From assembly GCA_903868295.1 (NCBI GenBank), contig CAIPUQ010000430.1, positions 1-5,453 of the forward strand: a stretch of DNA of 5,453 bases, given 5' to 3'. The notes below the pieces were generated by a model, which did no database searches, was not told where the DNA came from, and was given only the letters and a program-made list of their open reading frames with translations. The stretch comes from an uncultured Roseiflexaceae bacterium (GTDB lineage: Bacteria; Chloroflexota; Chloroflexia; Chloroflexales; Roseiflexaceae). This document shows, piece by piece, positions 1 to 4,856 of this stretch; positions within the stretch are counted from its first letter, which is position 1, and each line of letters opens with the position of its first letter. The position numbers and the translations under genes are program-made.

Positions 1-281
1 AGTGCAATCACGCCGGGCCGAATACTCTGCACGCTGCAGTGTTCGAGGAGTCGCTGGTGATTGTGGGCCTTCCAATGGGCTCGGTCGATGGAACGGCCCA
101 GCCGTGCTTCGAGTGCGTCGTAGGCATTGAACCCGCCCGTGGTGCCTAGACCAGTGCGCCATTCGGTGAGCTCGAGCACCTGGTCGTGGGCCTTCCACAT
201 TTCGTCGACGACGACGAAATCTTGCGACTCGGTGTCGAGAATGGTACCGTCGAAATCAAAAATAAACGTTCGTATGGGCAT
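1..281 (-). CDS. HAD-superfamily hydrolase, beta-phosphoglucomutase/phosphatase-like (N-terminal part, cut by window edge)
   Basis: Reading leftward from ATG at 281-279, the frame is open for 93 codons to the window edge, so only the N-terminal part is visible. Residues 6-18 read FIFDFDGTILDTE, the DxDGT motif I of haloacid dehalogenase-type phosphotransferases. Asp9 would be the nucleophile forming the phospho-aspartate and Asp11 the general acid/base. An alpha-helical stretch consistent with an inserted cap domain follows, and RPGV near residue 89 resembles the cap-to-core return of subfamily IA enzymes. Motifs II-IV lie outside the window, so the substrate cannot be inferred; phosphoglycolate phosphatase or beta-phosphoglucomutase types are the usual relatives. 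A GGGGGAG ribosome binding site (291-285) sits three bases before the ATG, a little close. The gene diverges from the reductase at 333. The family call is confident, the function open. Confidence 0.88.
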   Translation of the reverse strand, partial: MPIRTFIFDFDGTILDTESQDFVVVDEMWKAHDQVLELTEWRTGLGTTGGFNAYDALEARLGRSIDRAHWKAHNHQRLLEHCSVQSIRPGVIA

Positions 282-295
282 GCACTCCCCCGTCT

Positions 296-304
296 TGGTA
301 TGAT
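296..304 (+). promoter_or_regulatory. Extended -10 promoter for the short-chain reductase
   Basis: TGG followed by TATGAT (-10 at 299-304, five of six matches to TATAAT) forms an extended -10 reading toward the gene at 333. No good -35 hexamer lies 16-18 bp upstream, which extended -10 promoters can tolerate. Transcription would start near 311, leaving a leader of about 20 nt that contains the GGAGAG ribosome binding site. Confidence 0.45.
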
Positions 305-309
305 GCTGT

Positions 310-318
310 ATCGTACCA
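310..318 (-). promoter_or_regulatory. Extended -10 promoter for the HAD hydrolase
   Basis: On the minus strand TGG (318-316) is followed by TACGAT (315-310, four of six matches to TATAAT), reading toward the ATG at 281. The start would lie near 303, so the two divergent promoters face each other and overlap. This one is the weaker of the pair. Confidence 0.35.
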
Positions 319-332
319 CGGGAGAGAAACCG

Positions 333-1067
333 ATGAACACACAGCAGAGCGGTGCAGTGATTGCCGTGACCGGCGGGGCGCATCGCCTCGGGGCAGCCAT
401 TGTTCAGCGTGCCGCACAGCAGCAGATGCGCGTGGCAGTGCATTACCATCAGGCACACAACGACGCAATCGCATTGGCGGGTGCGTTGCGGGCAGCGGGA
501 TCTGAGGTGTTCCTGTATCAGGCAGATTTCATGCAGGTCGGTGCTGCGGCGGGATTCGTCGATGCTGTCTGTGCGCAGTATGGGCAACTCGATGTGTTGG
601 TCAACAACGCAGGCATTTGGGGGAGGACCCCGTTCGACACCGCCACGGGAGCAGATTTTGGGCGGTTCAACCGCATCAATGTCGAGGCTGCGTTCGAGGC
701 CATCCAAGCTGCCCGGCCATGGCTGGCGGCACGACAGGGTGCGGTCATCAACATCTGTGATGCCGGCGTCTATCGACCGTGGCGTGCCTATGCACCATAC
801 CTCGCCAGCAAGGGAGCGTTGACGCAACTGACACACAGTTTGGCACTCGAGCTGGCGCCCGATATCCGTGTCAACGGGGTTGCCCCCGGGTTAGCGTTGA
901 TCCCCGAAGATTGGGATGCACAGCGGACAGCCCAGGCGAGCGCGCATATCCCGCTCAAGCGGGCGGGGACGGCAGCAGATGTCGCGCAGGCGGTGCTTTA
1001 TTTGGCCGAGGCGCGGTATGTGACCGGGGTTATCTTGCCGGTCGATGGTGGGGTAACGCTCCGCTGA
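333..1067 (+). CDS. Short-chain dehydrogenase/reductase, pteridine reductase (PTR1/FolM)-like
   Basis: This 244-residue NADPH-type short-chain reductase has a complete Rossmann fold. TGGAHRLG at 13-20 is the cofactor glycine motif, HYH at 37-39 follows beta-2 as in PTR1 (NADP preference), NNAG is at 91-94, Asn116 completes the tetrad, and Tyr156/Lys160 form YLASK. The position usually held by catalytic Ser is Asp143 in NICDAG, 13 residues before Tyr156. This matches the Asp/Tyr pair of Leishmania PTR1 and points to the pteridine reductase/dihydromonapterin reductase branch. NGVAPG at 181-186 and VDGG at 237-240 are also typical. Such enzymes reduce pterins or dihydrofolate in the cytosol; the actual substrate is unproven. 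The start at 333 is chosen for its GGAGAG site six bases upstream and because residue 1 then sits just before beta-1; the in-frame ATG at 186 would overlap the HAD gene. The gene ends tail-to-tail with the membrane-protein gene. Confidence 0.9.
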   Translation: MNTQQSGAVIAVTGGAHRLGAAIVQRAAQQQMRVAVHYHQAHNDAIALAGALRAAGSEVFLYQADFMQVGAAAGFVDAVCAQYGQLDVLVNNAGIWGRTPFDTATGADFGRFNRINVEAAFEAIQAARPWLAARQGAVINICDAGVYRPWRAYAPYLASKGALTQLTHSLALELAPDIRVNGVAPGLALIPEDWDAQRTAQASAHIPLKRAGTAADVAQAVLYLAEARYVTGVILPVDGGVTLR

Positions 1068-1068
1068 G

Positions 1069-1821
1069 TTATTTGGGGCGGACTTGGCCTGCGGGACGGC
1101 GTTCGCCGCTGTCTTCGGTGGCGGTGCCTGCTTCGGTTGCGATGCGATCTTGCAGACGCGCGATGGCAACATCGGTGGTACGCGCACCCCAGAGTGCCAA
1201 GAACATACCGAAAAAGAAAATCATGACGATGTAGATAAGCGTCGAAAACACAAACAACGCCGAGCCAATGACGAGCATGACCAATGCAGCACCCGCCACC
1301 GAGAACATGAGGCCCAACGCATTGCGAAAAATCTTGCCCAGCGGCGCCGTGCCCAGGATCTCGTGTACGGGCAACAGAAATGCCAGCAGGGTCAGCCACA
1401 AGAGTGCGACATCGACGAAAAAGAACGCAACGAAGTATGCGTAAGCGAAATCGGTCTGGTTCGAATAGAACCAAATATTGACGAGGCACGTGTAGAATAC
1501 GCCTGCCCAGACATACATCACCTTCACCCGCTGGCCCATATTGACGCGCACGCCACTCAGTAATTCACGCCATGGTGTGGCTTTGCCATCGACAAATCGG
1601 CGTGCCAACGTCGTCAATCCACCACTGGCCAGCGCGAACGGTAGTGGTGCCAGAACTGCACAGACAATCATGCCCAGATAGAGTTCGCGTTGTGCAAACT
1701 CTACGGCCAAATACGGCAATGGAATTGCCACTGCGCACCAGAGCGCATTGGCTGCAAACACCAAAAACAGCTCTTCGAAGATATCGACGCAAGCGGCCCA
1801 CAACGTGCGAAATGCGATCAT
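1069..1821 (-). CDS. Polytopic membrane protein, possibly DUF624/YesL-like
   Basis: The predicted protein has 250 residues and about six hydrophobic helices, roughly at 18-42, 46-68, 100-120, 127-150, 170-190 and 191-211. A charged C-terminal tail follows from about 214 (RLQDRIA, then Glu/Arg/Lys-rich). A basic/polar loop at about 73-99 (ARRFVDGK through NMGQRVK) lies between helices 2 and 3. The layout (helix pair, loop with an Arg-rich stretch and a GVRVNMGQ-like amphipathic segment, four more helices) recalls the DUF624/YesL family, whose role is not well defined. I cannot confirm family membership by eye and no catalytic motif is apparent. It is the last gene of the operon: its ATG is 7 bp after the glycosyltransferase stop. 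Accessory roles in export or assembly of the glycan made by that enzyme are possible but only inferred. Its stop is one base from the convergent reductase stop. Confidence 0.8.
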   Translation of the reverse strand: MIAFRTLWAACVDIFEELFLVFAANALWCAVAIPLPYLAVEFAQRELYLGMIVCAVLAPLPFALASGGLTTLARRFVDGKATPWRELLSGVRVNMGQRVKVMYVWAGVFYTCLVNIWFYSNQTDFAYAYFVAFFFVDVALLWLTLLAFLLPVHEILGTAPLGKIFRNALGLMFSVAGAALVMLVIGSALFVFSTLIYIVMIFFFGMFLALWGARTTDVAIARLQDRIATEAGTATEDSGERRPAGQVRPK

Positions 1822-1824
1822 GAA

Positions 1825-1830
1825 TCCCTC
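1825..1830 (-). promoter_or_regulatory. Ribosome binding site overlapping the upstream stop codon
   Basis: On the minus strand the glycosyltransferase stop TGA (1831-1829) runs directly into GAGGGA (1830-1825), followed by TTC and the ATG at 1821. A ribosome terminating upstream would sit on this site, which favours translational coupling of the membrane-protein gene. Confidence 0.7.
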
Positions 1831-2839
1831 ACTGTGTACGTCTGGCAGCCATCACGGCTGCGAGACGGCGGATGTTTTGGAGCTCGTGCCAGGGCCACGG
1901 GGCAGGCGCGAGGAGTGCTTCGATTGTTCCGTCTGGGACGGTCCGCTGGCGTTGGATGTCGTGGCGCTGCGACAGCAGAACGGGGACGTCGGAGATATTC
2001 GAAAACCGCCCGGCAATGCCGGACCACGCACCCTGTATTGCAAGACCCACGCACGCTGCCACTTCGTACGCCAAAATATGATGCCACAGACGCCACCATA
2101 ATGCGGTCGGCAGGCATCGTATCAATGTACGCCAGCGATTGCGACCTAACAATCGTTGCTTGAATGGCGACCCCTGCCCGCTCGTGGCCGAATAGACGTG
2201 CCGGATGCGTGCAGCGGGGCAACTGAGTGTCTGCCAACCACGCAAAATGGCGCGCCAGGCGAGATCGACGTCTTCGAGATAGTTGAAAAAGTCGTCTGGG
2301 AACAAGCCAATGTCGTCGACCATGGTGCGACGAAGCAACACTGCACCACCGCTGGCTCCCGTGACGGCAAACGGGTCTGCAGGCAAATCACGCACGGGCT
2401 CGGTCATCCCATGGTCGAGTGCGACACCATCGCGCCGCAAAACGATGCCGTTGGAGGCAATCAACTCTGGCGCATGATCAAACACCATGGTCGCGCTGAT
2501 TGCTCCGACGCGGTCGGCACACGCGGTGGCAGCACGCAACGCAGCTACTGCACCCGGCTCGACAAATGCGTCGTTGTTGAGCAAAAAAATCCACGGATTG
2601 GTGCACACGGCCAAGGCGGCATTGTTGCCTCCGCTGAACCCGCGATTGGTGGGCAACGCGATGCAGGTGATGTCAGGGTGATTGGTTTCGAGCCAGGTGA
2701 CGCTCGCGTCGTGCGAGCCATTATCGACGACGATGACCTGGTCACCGACCGCAAGCTGAGGCACGAGGGCTGTCAGACAGCGTTGGAGGAGCGCACAGCC
2801 GTTCCAATTCACAATGATTATCGACAGTGCGTCCGTCAT
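1829..2839 (-). CDS. GT2-family glycosyltransferase (rhamnosyltransferase-like)
   Basis: A 336-residue inverting GT-A glycosyltransferase of family 2. LSIIIVNWNG (5-14) starts the nucleotide-binding fold. VIVVDNGSHDAS (35-46) carries the sugar-nucleotide Asp39, and NRGFSGGNN is at 65-73. LLNNDAF (86-92) is the DxD-like metal/nucleotide site. ASGGAVLLRR (162-171) and EDVDLAWR (189-196) form the acceptor side, with Glu189/Asp190 the likely catalytic-base region. A GRNR motif at 232-235 precedes a Trp-rich, hydrophobic C-terminal segment (about 243-279) that may hold the enzyme to the inner membrane face. The family transfers sugars such as rhamnose to lipid-linked or surface glycans; donor and acceptor are not readable here. 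The start is the ATG at 2839, because ATGA overlaps the preceding stop by 4 bp, a classic coupled arrangement; the longer TTG start at 2875 would overlap by 40 bp. Confidence 0.93.
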   Translation of the reverse strand: MTDALSIIIVNWNGCALLQRCLTALVPQLAVGDQVIVVDNGSHDASVTWLETNHPDITCIALPTNRGFSGGNNAALAVCTNPWIFLLNNDAFVEPGAVAALRAATACADRVGAISATMVFDHAPELIASNGIVLRRDGVALDHGMTEPVRDLPADPFAVTGASGGAVLLRRTMVDDIGLFPDDFFNYLEDVDLAWRAILRGWQTLSCPAARIRHVYSATSGQGSPFKQRLLGRNRWRTLIRCLPTALWWRLWHHILAYEVAACVGLAIQGAWSGIAGRFSNISDVPVLLSQRHDIQRQRTVPDGTIEALLAPAPWPWHELQNIRRLAAVMAARRTQ

Positions 2840-3285
2840 TTGCCGCCGCTGAGCATGTTCCACCAGCGTAACCAATTGGGTTCGGTCGGCGTTGTGGTCG
2901 TCGGTGTGACAGGGACCACGGGTGCGGTCGTCGAGAGTTGATCGGGGAAGGTGGGCATCATGACGGTGTCGCCGGGGCGGGCATAGCCCAATTGTTCACG
3001 GGCGACGGATTCGGCGTAGTCGCGCGACTCAAAATACGTTACCGAACGTGCAAGCGTCGTGTTTTGTTCGCGCAAGCGGACGACATTTTGGGCGATGCTG
3101 TCGCGGTAGTGTTCGAGCTGGGTTTGGCGTACGACTTGAACGATGAAATTATAGACAAATAACACCGAAACCACCAACAAAATGATGGTGGTCGGTGTCA
3201 TTCTGCGCCGTCCGGCAGTGATCATTTCGCGGAGCGTTGAGCGTCTGCGATCACCTGCCGATCGTGTGCGCGTACGCTGAGACAT
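2836..3285 (-). CDS. FtsB/DivIC-like septum formation initiator protein
   Basis: The 149-residue product is a bitopic membrane protein. A strongly basic cytoplasmic N-terminus (about 1-29, many Arg) precedes one transmembrane helix at about 33-52. A coiled coil follows (about 55-86, RLREQNTTLARSV) and then the family signature YAESVAREQLGYARPGDTVM at 90-109. FtsB/DivIC proteins bind FtsL through the coiled coil and, with FtsQ/DivIB, activate septal peptidoglycan synthesis. Positive-inside topology places the coiled coil outside the cytoplasm. After residue 110 there is an extra Thr/Pro-rich linker (about 118-136) ending in the Trp-rich WLRWWNML. The start is the ATG at 3285, with AGGTG (3295-3291) five bases upstream; a GTG at 3303 directly after the bactofilin stop is an alternative adding six residues. 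The stop overlaps the glycosyltransferase ATG. Confidence 0.88.
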   Translation of the reverse strand: MSQRTRTRSAGDRRRSTLREMITAGRRRMTPTTIILLVVSVLFVYNFIVQVVRQTQLEHYRDSIAQNVVRLREQNTTLARSVTYFESRDYAESVAREQLGYARPGDTVMMPTFPDQLSTTAPVVPVTPTTTTPTEPNWLRWWNMLSGGK

Positions 3286-3290
3286 ACGAG

Positions 3291-3295
3291 CACCT
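3291..3295 (-). promoter_or_regulatory. Ribosome binding site that sets the FtsB-like start
   Basis: AGGTG on the minus strand lies five bases before the ATG at 3285, in the 18-bp gap after the bactofilin stop. It favours ATG 3285 over the GTG at 3303, which would have no comparable site at the right distance. Confidence 0.55.
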
Positions 3296-3303
3296 GCCTT
3301 CAC

Positions 3304-3720
3304 TTAATTGTTGGGGCGCGTCTTGGGTGCTTCGAGCAGCAGTGGCTCGTCGGCATTGGCCGACATCGTGCTCTGGCCGCGGAACAGACCGCCCGGCTCG
3401 ATATGCAGCGCCGAGGTCATGATGTCGCCCCAGACCTTACCGCTCGGTGAGATTTCGAGTTGGTCGACAACGGTGATGACCCCACGTACCGCGCCCGAAA
3501 CATGGCAGTTTTGGGCTTTGATGGTCGAAATAACCCGACCGGTCTCGCCGATGATGAGATTACCAAGAACTTCAATATCACCTTCGACGGTGCCATCGAT
3601 ACGCATGTTGCCGTCGGACTTGATGGTACCCACGAAGCTGGTGTTACTTCCAATTACCGTTTCCGGCTTTGTATTGGTAACCATGGCGACCGCTGGCTGC
3701 GGTTTTTTGTTTCCGAACAT
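3304..3720 (-). CDS. Bactofilin family cytoskeletal protein
   Basis: The 138-residue product matches the bactofilin (DUF583) pattern. A short polar N-terminal tail (1-20) is followed by a right-handed beta-helix core at about 21-117, built from repeats with regularly spaced hydrophobic and Gly residues: TVIGSNTSFVGTIKS, NMRIDGTVEGDIEV, LIIGETGRVISTIKA, CHVSGAVRGVITVV, LEISPSGKVWGDIM, LHIEPGGLFRGQS. A short disordered tail completes it. Bactofilins polymerise without nucleotide into membrane-associated filaments that place cell-wall and morphogenesis proteins. The extreme N-terminus MFGNKK is hydrophobic then basic, as in membrane-targeting tails of other bactofilins. The start is well supported by GGAGGA (3731-3726), five bases upstream of the ATG. 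It is the first gene of the minus-strand operon, with its own promoter upstream, and lies 18 bp from the FtsB-like gene. Confidence 0.95.
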   Translation of the reverse strand: MFGNKKPQPAVAMVTNTKPETVIGSNTSFVGTIKSDGNMRIDGTVEGDIEVLGNLIIGETGRVISTIKAQNCHVSGAVRGVITVVDQLEISPSGKVWGDIMTSALHIEPGGLFRGQSTMSANADEPLLLEAPKTRPNN

Positions 3721-3898
3721 TGGGTTCCTCCGTCAGGTTGGCAGGACAATTCGGGATGAGAATCGACAACTGCCGTCTGTATGCGGCATATATCGGGTCT
3801 GTACTACAACGCAGTATATGGCATCTTGTAGACAGGGGCAAGACGAAAAGATATCAGACAGATGACAAAAACACTCAGAATTCATCACTTTGATGCAG
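3721..3898. other. trmD-bactofilin intergenic region with dyads and a direct repeat
   Basis: This 178-bp gap holds the bactofilin promoter and leader. Two interleaved inverted repeats overlap the core promoter: CATATA (3787-3792) with TATATG (3815-3820), and CTACAA (3804-3809) with TTGTAG (3826-3831). The heptamer GTCTGTA occurs at 3775-3781 and 3797-3803, 22 bp apart, about two helical turns. Just after the trmD stop a 5-bp stem (CATCA/TGATG, 3884-3896) is followed after about nine bases by a short T run on the minus strand, which is too weak to call a terminator. Confidence 0.4.
3813..3841 (-). promoter_or_regulatory. Sigma-70-type promoter for the bactofilin operon
   Basis: On the minus strand TTGCCC (3841-3836, four of six matches to TTGACA) is separated by exactly 17 bp from TATACT (3818-3813, five of six matches to TATAAT). 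Transcription would begin near 3806, giving a leader of about 85 nt before the bactofilin ATG at 3720. The operon can therefore be expressed independently of trmD. Confidence 0.6.
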
Positions 3899-4714
3899 TT
3901 ACTCTGCTGTGTCGTGATGGGCACTCGACGATTCTGGCAGCGATTTGGGTCTGTGTTTGCGTGGCGGGTGTTCGGTCCAGAGTGGGTCATGCCAGCCCAA
4001 CGATCGCAAAAACGCCCGGTCGTGTTTATCGAGTTGTGCGTGAGCAAGCAGGTCGGGACGGCGTTGAAACGTCCGTTCTAAGCGTTGCTGACGGCGCCAT
4101 CGGGCAATCGCACCGTGATCACCACTACGCAGGACCGCGGGGACGTCCATCTCTTGCCAGACCGCAGGTCGGGTGTAGTGGGGGTACTCGAGCAAGCTAT
4201 CACTGTGCGACTCTTCGGCCAACGAATCTGCGCTGATGACGCCATCAAGCAGTCGCGTAACGGCGTCGATAACCACGAGCGCAGCTACCTCGCCGCCAGT
4301 CAGCACGTAATCGCCGATCGATAGTTCCTGGTGCACGTAGCGGGTGCGAACGCGTTCGTCGATGCCCTCGTAATGACCACAGATCAGCATCAGACGTGGT
4401 TGACTACGGAGCTCTTGAGCAATGGCTTGGGTCAACGTGGTACCATCGGGCGTGAGGTAGATAACATGTGGCGGACGCACATCGGTAGCGCTAATTGCCT
4501 CGATGGCGGCGGCGAGTGGGGCGATCTTCATGACCATGCCGGCTCCACCACCAAATGGGGTGTCGTCGCAGGTGTGATGTTTGTCGGTGGTATAGGCGCG
4601 GATATCGTGGACCTGCGCGTCGAGGAGCCCGTCTGCCTGTGCGCGTTTGAGGATGCTGGTGTTGAGTGGCCCATCGAACATCGCAGGGAACAATGTCAAT
4701 ACGTCGACACGCAT
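3899..4714 (-). CDS. trmD: tRNA (guanine-37-N1)-methyltransferase TrmD
   Basis: TrmD uses S-adenosylmethionine to methylate N1 of G37 next to the anticodon, preventing +1 frameshifting. The 271-residue product shows the whole SPOUT signature: RVDVLTLFPAMF (2-13), DDTPFGGGAGMVMK (50-63), YLTPDG (86-91), ICGHYEGIDERV (111-122), SIGDYVLTGGE (132-142) and LLEYPHYTRP (174-183). The segments at about 86-91, 111-117 and 132-142 form the trefoil knot that binds the cofactor. The C-terminal domain includes RSGDHGAIARWRR and RRPDLL. About 28 residues of His/Pro/Ser-rich tail beyond LGW make it slightly long. The residue aligned by eye to the catalytic Asp169 of the E. coli enzyme appears to be Glu168. 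The start is supported by GAGGT (4725-4721), six bases upstream. It is not next to rpsP, rimM or rplS, its common partners, on either visible side; it diverges from the peroxiredoxin gene. Confidence 0.97.
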   Translation of the reverse strand: MRVDVLTLFPAMFDGPLNTSILKRAQADGLLDAQVHDIRAYTTDKHHTCDDTPFGGGAGMVMKIAPLAAAIEAISATDVRPPHVIYLTPDGTTLTQAIAQELRSQPRLMLICGHYEGIDERVRTRYVHQELSIGDYVLTGGEVAALVVIDAVTRLLDGVISADSLAEESHSDSLLEYPHYTRPAVWQEMDVPAVLRSGDHGAIARWRRQQRLERTFQRRPDLLAHAQLDKHDRAFLRSLGWHDPLWTEHPPRKHRPKSLPESSSAHHDTAE

Positions 4715-4750
4715 ACCCGTACCTCACCCGTGAAACGTGCGGCCAACCCC

Positions 4751-4779
4751 TTGATTCGCACGCAGACTTCACGTACAAT
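4751..4779 (+). promoter_or_regulatory. Sigma-70-type promoter for the peroxiredoxin gene
   Basis: TTGATT (4751-4756, four of six matches) is followed after exactly 17 bp by TACAAT (4774-4779, five of six). The start would be near 4786, at the left edge of a perfect inverted repeat, giving a leader of about 70 nt before the ATG at 4857. Confidence 0.6.
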
Positions 4780-4781
4780 AC

Positions 4782-4811
4782 AAAATAGCACAAACGTGCT
4801 AGCAGTCGCAA
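4782..4811 (-). promoter_or_regulatory. Candidate promoter for trmD
   Basis: On the minus strand TTGCGA (4811-4806) lies 18 bp before TATTTT (4787-4782), with four matches in each hexamer. It faces and partly overlaps the peroxiredoxin promoter, and the inverted repeat at 4786-4801 fills most of its spacer. This is weaker than the plus-strand promoter. Confidence 0.35.
4786..4801. repeat. Perfect inverted repeat, operator-like, between divergent trmD and bcp
   Basis: TAGCAC (4786-4791), a four-base AAAC spacer, and GTGCTA (4796-4801) form a perfect 6-bp dyad. It coincides with the predicted transcription start of the peroxiredoxin gene and the spacer of the trmD promoter, so a dimeric regulator here could affect both. 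It could instead form a small hairpin at the 5' end of the bcp transcript. A looser 7-bp pair, GTACAAT (4773-4779) and ATTGTAC (4821-4827), brackets it. Confidence 0.5.
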
Positions 4812-4856
4812 TCAGGTTTCATTGTACACGAGTCGCCCAACTGATGGAGGACGCAG

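Larger units (their letters stand above)
296..318. repeat. Near-perfect palindrome spanning the divergent promoters
   Basis: The arms TGGTATGAT (296-304) and ATCGTACCA (310-318) are inverted repeats matching at 8 of 9 positions about a centre at base 307. Each arm contains one of the opposed extended -10 elements. It could be a symmetric bidirectional promoter, a dimeric repressor operator, or both. Confidence 0.55.

Noticed and set aside
186..332. N-terminal extension of the reductase from the ATG at 186
   Set aside because: It would overlap the divergent HAD gene by nearly 100 bp and cover both promoters, and the added residues do not look like part of an SDR fold. ATG 333 has a good ribosome binding site.
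1097..1108. Hairpin CGGC-GTTC-GCCG as a terminator for the reductase
   Set aside because: The stem is only four pairs with no T run after it, and it lies inside the coding region of the membrane protein's tail.
1084..1563. Plus-strand open frame of 159 codons opposite the membrane protein
   Set aside because: It has a highly charged, low-complexity translation antisense to a hydrophobic protein and no ribosome binding site that stands out.
2840..2875. Longer glycosyltransferase start (TTG at 2875)
   Set aside because: It would overlap the FtsB-like gene by 40 bp. The ATG at 2839 gives the usual ATGA overlap, and the fold begins a few residues later.
2156..2941. Long plus-strand open frame (261 codons) opposite the glycosyltransferase and FtsB-like genes
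   Set aside because: It is an antisense shadow of two clearly recognised genes; the translation shows no family motif.
3884..3896. CATCA/TGATG stem after trmD as an intrinsic terminator
   Set aside because: The stem is AT-rich and short, and the T run comes about nine bases later, too far for a convincing terminator.
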